From JACVRW01 sp963808775 (GTDB lineage: Bacteria > Actinomycetota > Thermoleophilia > Solirubrobacterales > Thermoleophilaceae): DNA of 64,000 bases. The stretch spans positions 62,001-126,000 of the forward strand of contig CAWEGR010000003.1 in assembly GCA_963808775.1 (NCBI GenBank), written 5' to 3'. Shown piece by piece: positions 28,890-36,410 of this stretch. The position numbers were made by a program, and so were the translations under genes. Under the pieces are notes generated by a model that worked only from the letters and a program-made list of their open reading frames with translations, was not told where the DNA came from and did no database searches. Numbering within the stretch: the stretch's first letter is position 1; each line of letters starts with the position of its first letter.

Positions 28890-30269
28890 TCAGAAGGGGA
28901 CGTAGTCGTGGCAGGTGCGCGAATCGATGTTCGGCACGCAGGGGTTCATGGCGTTGACCGGCACGTCGTTGCCGCCGAGGTCGATGGTCGGCACGCCGCC
29001 CTTGAGGCACCAGATCGGGTTGCCGTTGCCGTCCAGGTCGACCAGCAGCTCGTACATCTCGGTGATGTTCGAGTAGCCGTCGTGGTCCTGGTCGTCCTCG
29101 CCGTCGAGCAGCGTGTCGCCGTCGACGTCGGGGTCGGCGAGATCGAGGTTCACGAACGGCACCTCATCGAAGTAGCCGGGGCGCAGGCCGCAGTACTCCT
29201 CGTCGGAGTCCCAGGCCTTGATCTCGCGCGGCTTCTTCGACCAGAAGCCCTTCCAGTACTCGTTGGTGCTCGGACCGCCCGCGGACTCGAGCCAGTTCGC
29301 CAGGCCGTCGGCGTCCGCGTCACGCTCGTCGTCGCGCCAGCCGCCGGCCGGAACGAAGTTGTACGTGGCGGGGAAGCCGGTCGGGGCCAGCAGGCCGTAG
29401 GCCGGGCCGCGCCAGGCCGGCACGCCGGGGGCCACGTTGCGGCTGTACTTCGTGCCGTCGCTGTAGCCGAGCGGCGACTCGAGGTCGAGGCCGCCCAGGC
29501 GGGCCGGGTCGAAGGAGCTGCCGGTGATGACCCACGCGCGGTACTCCTCGAGCGTGGTCAGGCCGTCACCGTCGAAGTCATAGGTGCTGGAGAGGCCGCC
29601 GGCCGCTCCGTCCTGCGGGTCGAGCGCGTTCGGCCAGGGACGCTCGGCCGGGTAGGGCACGGCCTTGATGTTGAGGTCCTGCGCGGCGTAGAACTCCCAG
29701 CCGTCCGACATCGAGTCGCCGTCCGTGTCGGCGAGGCACGGGTCGGTCTTGACGTCGAGCTCGAGCGCGTTCGGCAGCAGGTCGTTGTCGTGGTCGGCGT
29801 CGCTGTCGCACACGTCCACGGTGCTACCGCCGCCGCCACCGCCGCCGCCACCGCCGTCGGAGCCACCCACGCCGGTCACGACCGGCGAGAGGCGCCGCGG
29901 GGTGTACTTGCTCATCTTGCGGGCGGCCACCACGCGCAGCTTCAGGCGCGTCGGGCGCTGGCGGCTGTTCGCCACGTTCAGCAGGCGCGCCACCGACTCC
30001 GGGATCGTCACCACGAGCTTCGTGCGCGATGCCCGGCGCGGCTTGACGAACGCCGTGCGGTTGTCGGGCGCGCGGAAGATGATGGTGTTCGCCTTGCGGC
30101 GCGCCTTGAAGTGCTTGCCGAGGATCACCAGCCGGTTCCCGACGCTGACGCGCATCGGCGTCACGCGCGTGATCGTGGGGCTGTCCGCGGCGGGCGCGGC
30201 GCCGGCCGGGCTCGCGACGAGCGTCGCGGCCGTCAGCGCGAGAAGAGCGATTGTCAGGAGGCGACGCAT
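28890..30269 (-). CDS. Secreted IPT/TIG and thrombospondin type-3-like calcium-repeat protein
   Basis: 459 residues with a signal peptide (MRRLLTIALLALTAATLVAS, cleavage near AGAAPAADS). Residues about 30-130 resemble an IPT/TIG immunoglobulin-like fold (PTITRVTPMRVSVGNRLVI, then RTAFVKPRRASRTKLVVTIP). A run of ten glycines at about 140-150 separates it from Asp-rich calcium-binding loops: DSDADHDNDLLPNALE, DTDGDSMSDGWE, DFDGDGLTTLEEY, DADADGLANWLE, DPDVDGDTLLDGEDDQDHDG. Six cysteines suggest disulfides. It lies 10 bp downstream of the PilP-like gene at the end of the pilM-N-O unit, so a pilus-associated surface or adhesin role is inferred, not shown. Confidence 0.85.
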   Translation of the reverse strand: MRRLLTIALLALTAATLVASPAGAAPAADSPTITRVTPMRVSVGNRLVILGKHFKARRKANTIIFRAPDNRTAFVKPRRASRTKLVVTIPESVARLLNVANSRQRPTRLKLRVVAARKMSKYTPRRLSPVVTGVGGSDGGGGGGGGGGSTVDVCDSDADHDNDLLPNALELDVKTDPCLADTDGDSMSDGWEFYAAQDLNIKAVPYPAERPWPNALDPQDGAAGGLSSTYDFDGDGLTTLEEYRAWVITGSSFDPARLGGLDLESPLGYSDGTKYSRNVAPGVPAWRGPAYGLLAPTGFPATYNFVPAGGWRDDERDADADGLANWLESAGGPSTNEYWKGFWSKKPREIKAWDSDEEYCGLRPGYFDEVPFVNLDLADPDVDGDTLLDGEDDQDHDGYSNITEMYELLVDLDGNGNPIWCLKGGVPTIDLGGNDVPVNAMNPCVPNIDSRTCHDYVPF

Positions 30270-30279
30270 TCCAGATCCC

Positions 30280-31236
30280 CTATCGACGGTCTGAGTTGGC
30301 GGTTGAGTCCGCGCCAGGCTGGGTGGACACCGTCACGAGGTCGGCGATCATCGGCGGGACGAAGCGGTGGGCCACGCCGGGGGCGCCGATGGCGGCGCTG
30401 GCCGACGGGCGGTGGACGCTCGCCGACGCCTGGGCGTCCTCGAGCTTCACCTTGCGAATCTCGTCGACGCGCAGCATGTACGACTGCCCGTCTTCGTTCG
30501 TGAACTCCTCCTCGGAACCAGGGCCGAGGTAGAGGAAGGCGCAGTCCTTGCGGCTCGGCTTGCACTTGCCCTCGCCCGCGGCGTCCAGCGTCGCGTCGAC
30601 GAGGAAGACCGCGTTGCCGCCGTCGGGGGCGACCCCGAGGAAGAGCAGCTGCGGGTTCGCCTCGCTCGGGAGCATGTCGAGCTTCTGCATCGACTTGATC
30701 TTGCGCGTGCGGCCCTCGCCCCGGAACGTGACGTCGATGACGTACGTGTACTGGGTCGTGGTCGGCTTCTGGCCACCGGTGCCGTTGCCACCGGTCGTCG
30801 TGCCGCCGCCCGTGTCGGAGCCGCCGGTGTCGGAGCCGCCGGTGTCGGAGCCGCCGCTCGAGGAGCTGCCGGAGTTGGTGCCCGCGGCGGGCTCGTCGTC
30901 GCTCGGGCCTGCCGAGCTGGAGCTGGGGCCCGCGGCCGCTGCGCGGCCGGCCTTGAGGATCTTGGCGGGCGGCTTGAAGGGGTTGCTGGGGTCGAACGTG
31001 CCGAGCGTGGAGCCCTTCGGCGTCGTGCTCTCCTCGAGCGAGACGGCGGCGAACTCCTCGTCCTGCGGCTCAGCCGTCGCGGGCGCCGCCTTGGCGGTCG
31101 GCGCAGGCGTGGCCGGGTCGGCCGGCTGTGACAGAACCACGGGGACGGCGACCAGGCCCAGGAGCAGCGCCACGGCCACAGGCCACAGCCGCTTCTCGCG
31201 GAGGTCCGTCCAGAGATCGAGCAGGAAGATCTTCAT
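30280..31236 (-). CDS. PilP/GspC-like pilus accessory protein
   Basis: 318 residues. A short cytoplasmic N-terminus (MKIFLLDLWTDLREKRLW) and one membrane helix (PVAVALLLGLVAVPVVL) are followed by a Pro/Ala/Ser/Gly-rich linker including a GGSDT repeat. A C-terminal domain of about 150 residues follows (YTYVIDVTFRGEGRTRKIKS, LLFLGVAPDGGNAVFLVDA, FLYLGPGSEEEFTNEDGQ). Position after pilM-pilN-pilO and the single-anchor layout match PilP, the inner-membrane partner of PilO in Gram-negative pili, but sequence similarity is weak. The 12-bp gap to pilO and 10-bp gap to the calcium-repeat gene support one operon. Confidence 0.6.
   Translation of the reverse strand: MKIFLLDLWTDLREKRLWPVAVALLLGLVAVPVVLSQPADPATPAPTAKAAPATAEPQDEEFAAVSLEESTTPKGSTLGTFDPSNPFKPPAKILKAGRAAAAGPSSSSAGPSDDEPAAGTNSGSSSSGGSDTGGSDTGGSDTGGGTTTGGNGTGGQKPTTTQYTYVIDVTFRGEGRTRKIKSMQKLDMLPSEANPQLLFLGVAPDGGNAVFLVDATLDAAGEGKCKPSRKDCAFLYLGPGSEEEFTNEDGQSYMLRVDEIRKVKLEDAQASASVHRPSASAAIGAPGVAHRFVPPMIADLVTVSTQPGADSTANSDRR
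30812..30856. repeat. Three tandem 15-bp repeats in the PilP-like gene
   Basis: GTGTCGGAGCCGCCG occurs three times in exact tandem, encoding the Gly-Gly-Ser-Asp-Thr linker repeat on the minus strand. Such in-frame 15-mers can gain or lose copies by slippage, changing linker length without disrupting the protein. Confidence 0.9.
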
Positions 31237-31248
31237 TGGATTTGCCCT

Positions 31249-32217
31249 CTAGGGGGTCGCCACCGCGGTGGGAGCGGCAGGGGCGGTCGGGGTCGGTGCG
31301 GGGGTGCTCGCGGGCGTGGTGCCCGGGGCAGCCGGCGCGGGACCCTCCGGCGTCGCGCCGGCGGTCGCGCCCTGCGCCTCGGGCGAGAGGTAGACGGTCG
31401 CCATCAGCTCCGCCCGGATCCGGGGGAAGATCTGCGTGTCGCTCGCGAAGCTGACGCCCTCGAAGGTGACGAGGCGGCCGTTCACGAGGACCTCGCGTCC
31501 CGCGACCTGCACGAACCTCTTCGTGCTGTGGAAGAAGTCCGCGAGGTTGAAGAAGTCGCCGACGAACTCGAGCTCGAGCGACACGGTCTCGAGACCGGTC
31601 GTGCCCGTGGCAGCAGCCTCGGTTCCAGCGGGAGCGGCAGTGCCGCCGCCCACCGGCAGACCGCTGCCGGACGAGGTCGAGGTCTGTGTGTCGGCCGGGT
31701 CGACGCCGGACTGCTCGGCGGACGCATTCGCGTCGCCCGAGGTAGCCGCGGCGTTGTTCGCGCTCTCGACGGCCTGGCCCGAAGCGCTCTGCGCCGTGGG
31801 GCCGCCCGCGTCGGTCGGCGTGGAGCCGCTCGACTCCGTGCCGGTCGCCGGCGCGGCGGTCGCCGCGGTCGCGACGGGCAGGCGCTCACCGGTCGTGATG
31901 CGGGTGAACTGGATGCCCGTGCCGGCGGCGGCCGAGTTGAGCTGCACCAGCAGGCTCGGCATGTCCACCTGAGCGGGGATCGCCTTGCCGAGGCGCACGA
32001 TCTCGGCGTAGTCGTCGGTGAAGTCGACCTCCGCCGTCTGCGCGCTCTGCGTGGCGGCCTCGGCGAGCTGGAGCCGCTCGGCGGCCTTCGTCTGCGCAGC
32101 CGCGGCGGTCGTCGCCTCCTCGCGCTTTGGCGCGAGCAGAAGGAACCAGTAGGCCGCCAGCACCAACAGCGGCACGATGACCATGACGATCTTCTTGTCG
32201 CGATCGCTCAGGCTCAT
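31249..32217 (-). CDS. pilO: Type IV pilus assembly protein PilO-like
   Basis: 322 residues. One membrane helix near the N-terminus (KKIVMVIVPLLVLAAYWFLL) is followed by a coiled coil (about 33-65). A conserved PilO-like segment AEIVRLGKAIPAQVDMPSLL-VQLNSAAAGTGIQFTRI comes next. A low-complexity Ala/Ser/Gly/Thr insertion (about 115-205) interrupts the fold, then SLELEFVGDFFNLADFFHST and VNGRLVTFEGVSFASD complete the ferredoxin-like domain. The tail is Pro/Ala/Thr-rich. Overlaps pilN by 4 bp. PilO with PilN forms the membrane alignment complex between PilM and the outer parts of the machine. Confidence 0.85.
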   Translation of the reverse strand: MSLSDRDKKIVMVIVPLLVLAAYWFLLLAPKREEATTAAAAQTKAAERLQLAEAATQSAQTAEVDFTDDYAEIVRLGKAIPAQVDMPSLLVQLNSAAAGTGIQFTRITTGERLPVATAATAAPATGTESSGSTPTDAGGPTAQSASGQAVESANNAAATSGDANASAEQSGVDPADTQTSTSSGSGLPVGGGTAAPAGTEAAATGTTGLETVSLELEFVGDFFNLADFFHSTKRFVQVAGREVLVNGRLVTFEGVSFASDTQIFPRIRAELMATVYLSPEAQGATAGATPEGPAPAAPGTTPASTPAPTPTAPAAPTAVATP

Positions 32218-32903
32218 GATCCACCCCCAAGCGACGCCGGGACTCGCATGGCGCCGGTGGGCGCCTCGGCCGCGGGGGCCTGCGGGGCGAAGCTCATCGT
32301 CAGGTCGTAGCGGTAGAAGGACCCGCAGTTGTCGACGGTCGTCTGCGAGTCGCCGCCGGTCTCGACGCTCGACTCGTTCAGGACGACATCGGTCACGCGG
32401 TACAGCCCGCGGAGGCGCACCATCATCGTGGCCACATCCGACTGCTTGGGCGTGCAGCCCGTCAGGGTCGCGGTCGGCTGGACCGCCACCGCGGCTGCGT
32501 TCGGATCGACGGCGACGGCGGCCTCGTCTCCGGTCGTGGAGGCGTCGGCGGTCTGGATCCAGCTGCCCTCGGGCATGACCCGGGCCAGCTCGCGCATCAG
32601 GCGCTCCCAGTCGAAGCGCGTCTCGGCCACGCCGGCGACGGTCGCGAGGCGCACGTCCTTGATCGCGGCGAAGTCGACGAAGGCGGCCTGCTCGCCGGCC
32701 TGGGCCTCGAGGGCCGCGGCCTTGGCGTTGTCGGCCTTGGCCTGGCTCTTGCTCTCGTTGACCTTGTTCGACTGAAGCACGTAGGCCACGGCCATCACGA
32801 GCAGGACGCCGAGCACGCCGACCACGAGGTAGGCGCTACCGGAGTTCTTGCCGGTGGGCCTGGCCCGACGCTGCTCGGTCGGGATCAGGTTGACGGCCTT
32901 CAT
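32214..32903 (-). CDS. pilN: Type IV pilus assembly protein PilN-like
   Basis: 229 residues. It begins MKAVNLIPTEQRRA, matching the short INLLP-type cytoplasmic peptide by which PilN docks onto PilM. A membrane helix (AYLVVGVLGVLLVMAVAYVL), a coiled coil (QSNKVNESKSQAKADNAKAAAL) and a periplasmic-type domain with RLMRELARVMPEGSWIQTAD and MMVRLRGLYRVTDVVLNES follow. Two cysteines (about 149 and 193) may form a disulfide. Overlaps pilM and pilO by 4 bp each, so the three are translationally coupled. Confidence 0.88.
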   Translation of the reverse strand: MKAVNLIPTEQRRARPTGKNSGSAYLVVGVLGVLLVMAVAYVLQSNKVNESKSQAKADNAKAAALEAQAGEQAAFVDFAAIKDVRLATVAGVAETRFDWERLMRELARVMPEGSWIQTADASTTGDEAAVAVDPNAAAVAVQPTATLTGCTPKQSDVATMMVRLRGLYRVTDVVLNESSVETGGDSQTTVDNCGSFYRYDLTMSFAPQAPAAEAPTGAMRVPASLGGGS

Positions 32904-33832
32904 GCCGCAGCTCCCATCGCCAGACCGGCGGCGACCGTGAAGCGGTGCGGATCCTCGCTGGCGCCGAGCGCGGCGGGATCGAGCACGCCGAGCGGCGCGG
33001 CGACGGTGGTGGGCAGACCGAGGTGGAGGCCGAGGCTCTCGACCAGCGAGTCGTCCACCGAGCCGGGGCCCGACAGGACGACGTCGCCAACCGGGCGGGC
33101 CTGCTCCTGGGTCATGTAGTAGTCGATCGACAGGCGGATCTCGTCCGCCAGGCGCGAGCCGGCGTCCTCGTCCTCCCAGACGGCGGACAGCGGGCGCGTG
33201 AAGTAGCAGGTGCCCCCGACCGCGATCGCCAGGTTGCTGACGCCCGCGAGGTGGCAGTAGACGCGCGCGTTCTCGTCGGGGCCCTCGGGGGCCGAGCCGG
33301 CGAGCGTGCGGATCAGCGCGAAGGCATCGAGGTCGATGCCGTCAGGCTTGAGCCCGGCCTTCTTGGCCGCGTCCAGCAGGCCCTCGATCATCGAGCGGCG
33401 GGCGGCCACGAGGACCACCTGCATGCGCGGGCTGCCATCGGGCGCCGTCGTGTAGCCGGCGACCTGATGGTCGAGCACCGCCTCGTCGAGCGGCATCGCG
33501 ATCGCCTCGGCCGCCTGGAAGCGGACCGCCGCGTCGCGCTGCTTCGCGTCCTCGATGCGAGGAAGCTCGACGACGCGAACGACGATCTGCTGGTTCGCGA
33601 CTCCGAGCCGGACATTCTTGGGAAGGTCCGCCTCGGACGCGAAGGCCTTCAGCGCGTCTGCGAGCTGGTCGGGGTTGACAACCTCGCCGTCGCGGAACAG
33701 GCCGTCCGGGAGCTCCCGGCTGGCGGCGCGGACAACGCGCCCACCGTCGACCTGGGCAGCAGCGAGGTAGCGGCCGTCGATATCGAGACCGACGCCACCA
33801 CGATCTGAGTTCTTGCGGAGGGAAAACGCCAT
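32900..33832 (-). CDS. pilM: Type IV pilus assembly ATPase-fold protein PilM
   Basis: 310 residues of the FtsA/actin-like PilM family. VGLDIDGRYLAAAQVDGGRV is the first phosphate-binding strand, ADLPKNVRLGVANQQIVVRV and PLDEAVLDHQV follow, then KAGLKPDGIDLDAFALIRTL and the second nucleotide segment DVVLSGPGSVDDSLVESLG. It is cytoplasmic and binds the PilN N-terminus. GGAGG at about 33841-33846 (complement) precedes ATG 33832. First gene of pilM-pilN-pilO-PilP-like-calcium protein. Upstream lies 518 bp of repeat- and palindrome-rich non-coding DNA that must hold its promoter. Confidence 0.92.
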   Translation of the reverse strand: MAFSLRKNSDRGGVGLDIDGRYLAAAQVDGGRVVRAASRELPDGLFRDGEVVNPDQLADALKAFASEADLPKNVRLGVANQQIVVRVVELPRIEDAKQRDAAVRFQAAEAIAMPLDEAVLDHQVAGYTTAPDGSPRMQVVLVAARRSMIEGLLDAAKKAGLKPDGIDLDAFALIRTLAGSAPEGPDENARVYCHLAGVSNLAIAVGGTCYFTRPLSAVWEDEDAGSRLADEIRLSIDYYMTQEQARPVGDVVLSGPGSVDDSLVESLGLHLGLPTTVAAPLGVLDPAALGASEDPHRFTVAAGLAMGAAA

Positions 33833-33888
33833 GGAGGTTCCCTCCGTGTATCGGCGGGGGGGTGGACACCCTTAGCCCTAAGTTCGAA

Positions 33889-33909
33889 ATGTCCAGAACG
33901 ACTGGACAT
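33889..33909. promoter_or_regulatory. Palindrome ATGTCCAG-N5-CTGGACAT upstream of pilM
   Basis: Perfect 8-bp arms separated by AACGA, 57 bp before the pilM ATG. Size and symmetry suit a dimeric repressor or activator site close to the pilM promoter. No regulator is identified. Confidence 0.5.
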
Positions 33910-33950
33910 GCCCAGGCGCCCCGCGAGGGCCCCAAGCCCGCTTACAACCA

Positions 33951-33981
33951 CGACTTGACCCCGTCATGGCCGGTCAAGTCG
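33951..33981. promoter_or_regulatory. Palindrome P1, core ACTTGACC-N11-GGTCAAGT
   Basis: Perfect 10-bp arms CGACTTGACC (33951-33960) and GGTCAAGTCG (33972-33981) flank an 11-base spacer. The core arms and exact spacer length recur in P2, 228 bp away, although the spacer sequences differ. Conserved arms with a conserved spacer length suggest a protein-binding site or a structured nucleic-acid element. Confidence 0.55.
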
Positions 33982-34065
33982 CGATCCGTGGGAAAAGCTC
34001 GCCGATCCCGCCGGCGCCGGTGATTCCAGGGCGGCGAGCCCGACGCGGCACCCGGAGGTCGGCCC

Positions 34066-34172
34066 GGCGCGGCGGTCCGGAGCGTGTGACCGGCGATGGC
34101 AGGACGTCGCCGAAGGCCCAGCCACCCGACAGGTGCCACGGGGGTCCGGGGGCGCGAGCCCCCGGCTGCCAT
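34066..34172. repeat. Intergenic repeat, copy A (107 bp)
   Basis: Nearly identical to copy B (34226-34336): differences are G/A in GCGGTCC/GCGATCC, a few changes plus a 3-base gap around GAAGGCCCAGCC, and one extra C near the end. It contains two hairpins, CGGCGA...TCGCCG (about 34091-34112) and CCGGGGGC-GCGA-GCCCCCGG (34146-34165), the latter closed by a GNRA-type tetraloop. Possibly a REP/BIME-like element or a duplicated terminator of pilD. Confidence 0.8.
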
Positions 34173-34178
34173 CGCATG

Positions 34179-34213
34179 TGTCACTTGACCGGGCTATACG
34201 CGGTCAAGTGACA
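34179..34213. promoter_or_regulatory. Palindrome P2, core ACTTGACC-N11-GGTCAAGT
   Basis: Perfect 12-bp arms TGTCACTTGACC (34179-34190) and GGTCAAGTGACA (34202-34213) around GGGCTATACGC. It lies between repeat copies A and B. Same core and spacer length as P1. Confidence 0.6.
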
Positions 34214-34225
34214 CTTGCCGCGCGC

Positions 34226-34336
34226 GGCGCGGCGATCCGGAGCGTGTGACCGGCGATGGCAGGACGTCGCCGAACGCCCAACAGCCACCCGACAGGTGCC
34301 ACGGGGGTCCGGGGGCGCGAGCCCCCGGCTCGCCAT
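34226..34336. repeat. Intergenic repeat, copy B (111 bp)
   Basis: Second copy of the repeat, offset by about 160 bp from copy A. It keeps both hairpins, including CCGGGGGC-GCGA-GCCCCCGG at 34309-34328. It ends about 15 bp from the pilD stop codon, so it could terminate the pilD transcript. Confidence 0.8.
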
Positions 34337-34350
34337 CCCCCCGGCTGCCC

Positions 34351-35115
34351 TCACCCGTCCAGGAACCGGTCCTCGTACAGCTCGACGAGCTCGGGCCCCA
34401 CCAGCACGCCGACGATTCCGCCCAGCGCGAGGAAGACGCCGAACGGCACGGCCTTCTTGCGCGCCGACGCGCCCTCGCGGGCGATCATCCCGAGCCCGAC
34501 GACGGATCCGCTCAGGAAGGCCACGAGCAGGGCCGGGATGACCGACAGGCCGAGATAGAGGCCCATCGCGCCGCCCAGCTTCACGTCGCCCATCCCCATG
34601 CCGCGCGGGTACGCGAGCACCGCGATGAACAGGAACGCGAACGCCCCGGCGCCGGCCGCGAGGTTCTCGAGCAGGTCGTCGCGATCGACGAGCACCGTTG
34701 CGATCACGCCCCAGGCCGCCATCGGATAGACGATCTTGTTCGGCAGGATGCGGTGATCGAGGTCGATCGCCGCCAGTGCGATCAGCGCCGCCACGAAGGG
34801 GAGCTCGAGCACGAGGTCCTCGTCGAAGCCCCGCACGGCCACGACGGCGGCGAACGCCACCGCCGTGAGCAGCTCGACGAGCGGATAGCGCCGGGAGATG
34901 CGCGCCCCGCAGGCGCGGCAGCGCCCTCGCAGCAGGAGCCACGACAACACCGGCACGTTGTCCCAGGGCCGCACGGGCGTGCCGCACTCCGGGCAGCGCG
35001 AGCCGGGGCTGACGAGCGACTCGCCCGCCGGAACGCGGTGGATGACCACGTTCAGGAAGCTGCCGATCACCGCGCCGAGCACGGCGGCGAGAGCTATCTC
35101 GACCCCGAGCGGCAC
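34351..35115 (-). CDS. pilD: Prepilin peptidase / N-methyltransferase
   Basis: 254 residues. An aspartic peptidase (A24A) that cleaves prepilin leaders and methylates the new N-terminus. It contains the N-terminal GSFLNVVIHRVPAGESLVSP and the two zinc CxxC pairs CPECG and CRACG (about 42-72), as in full-length bifunctional enzymes. The catalytic Asp motifs are AAIDLDHRILPN and GMGMGDVKLGG, and about eight membrane helices are present. The start is GTG 35115. Its substrates are the two major and three minor pilins immediately upstream. It stands 34 bp downstream of the PilX-like gene and so probably ends that minor-pilin operon. Confidence 0.95.
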   Translation of the reverse strand: MPLGVEIALAAVLGAVIGSFLNVVIHRVPAGESLVSPGSRCPECGTPVRPWDNVPVLSWLLLRGRCRACGARISRRYPLVELLTAVAFAAVVAVRGFDEDLVLELPFVAALIALAAIDLDHRILPNKIVYPMAAWGVIATVLVDRDDLLENLAAGAGAFAFLFIAVLAYPRGMGMGDVKLGGAMGLYLGLSVIPALLVAFLSGSVVGLGMIAREGASARKKAVPFGVFLALGGIVGVLVGPELVELYEDRFLDG

Positions 35116-35149
35116 GGTTCCGGCAGGCTAACCCGCGCGCCGGATGGCG

Positions 35150-36410
35150 CTAGGGAACCGCGATCGGCGTGATTTCACGCCAGGTGTTCTGGACCACGCC
35201 GGCCGTTCCGAACGCGTTGACGGCGAAGGCATTGGTGTCGAACTTGATGTTGAGCTTGCCGCTCGAGCCGGCCTCGACACCAGGGCAGTTCGTGCTGGAG
35301 CCCTCGCACGAGCCGTCCACGATCACGCCGCCCACGAGCTGCGAATTGCCGTGCACCTTGACCAGGTCGGAGTCGTGCAGGCCGCCGAGGTTCGCGTGGT
35401 AGACGAGCCCGTAGTACTTCATCGTGCCCGTGAGCTCGAGCTTGCCGCTCAGCATGATGATCATGCCGGGGTTCGACGCCGAGTTGTACGTGGCGTTGCT
35501 CTGGTACTTCCAGAGCGTGTTGCCGCCCGGGTCGAGCACGACGACATCGCCTGTGAGGTCGGTCGGCTGCGACGTGTAGTAGGTCCCGTTCGCGCGCGCC
35601 ACGTCGACCAGCGACTCGAGGTCGTCGGACGAGATCGTGGTCGGCTCGTCGTAGCCGGTCTGGACCACGTTCGGGATGATCTGGCCCTTGTTCGGCTGAT
35701 AGGTGAGGCAGCCGGTGACCGGGGCGGCGCCGCCGTCGGGGCCGCAGCGCACCGCCACCCCGAGGCCGCCGTTCGTGTCCACGATCTGGGCGGAGTGGAT
35801 GCCGTTATTGGTCGTGGCGAAGCTTCCGGCGAGGATCGCGTACTGAGGAAGCGTGACCGGTCGTGGCTCGATCCGGATCAGACCGACGATCGCGCGCTCC
35901 TTGCCGCGCACGTTCGCCTGCGCGCGCACCCACATCAGCTTGTCGCCGTTCTGGTCGTAGGTGGGGCGTCCGCCGGCCCCGCTCGTCACGTCGCCGAGCA
36001 GCGCGTCGCTCCAGAACGTGTCGGCCTGCGCGCCCACCGCGCTCGCGTTGTCGCGCACCCACGTGTACCAGCACGGTGTCTGTGTCGTAGTCATTCTGGT
36101 GCGTCGCGGCGTCGTAGTTCTGCGAGATCTTCGCGGTGTCCGGGCAGAAGCCGCTGATCGCGGGGCAGCGCGCGGGATACGGGTTCGTCGGCGTGCCGGT
36201 GCCGCGGCGACCGAGAATGAAGATCTGCTGGCTGAGCGCGCCCTCGGCAAGGTTGAAGGTGGACTCGCCGAGCCGCTCGCTGTGAGACTGGCTCGTCTGG
36301 TTGTCCACGCGCGCCATGGCCGCGAGGCCGATCCCGAGCATCACACCGATCAGGATCATCGCGGTCACGAGCACGTTGCCGCGCTCGTCGGTCAGGGTCC
36401 TTGTCAGCAT
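35150..36410 (-). CDS. PilX-like pilus assembly protein (one-base frameshift)
   Basis: From ATG 36410: MLTRTLTDERGNVLVTAMIL continues as a hydrophobic segment typical of PilX N-terminal domains, then RVDNQTSQSHSERLGESTFN and a soluble region. Near 36083 the frame shifts. Removing one C in GACACCGTG joins ...NDYDTDT-CWYTWVRDNASAVGA and yields 419 residues. The C-terminal part has RGKERAIVGLIRIEP, TYQPNKGQIIPNVV, LWKYQSNATYNSASNPGMII, LSGKLELTGTMKYYGLVYHA and LVGGVIVDGS. It resembles the beta-helical tails seen in actinobacterial pilus-assembly PilX proteins. It overlaps the PilW-like gene by 7 bp. It would be part of the tip or priming complex. Confidence 0.78.

Larger units (their letters stand above)
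33833..34350. other. 518-bp non-coding region with alternating palindromes and repeats
   Basis: No convincing gene. It contains, left to right, a GTCCAG palindrome (33889-33909), palindrome P1 (33951-33981), repeat A (34066-34172), palindrome P2 (34179-34213) and repeat B (34226-34336). It separates the pilM start from the pilD stop and must carry the pilM promoter. Short open frames here differ in codon character from neighbouring genes and run through the hairpins. Confidence 0.8.

Noticed and set aside
33966..34211. Short frames within the pilD-pilM repeat region
   Set aside because: They are low-complexity, cross perfect hairpins and repeat in the duplicated unit in different frames, so they are non-coding.
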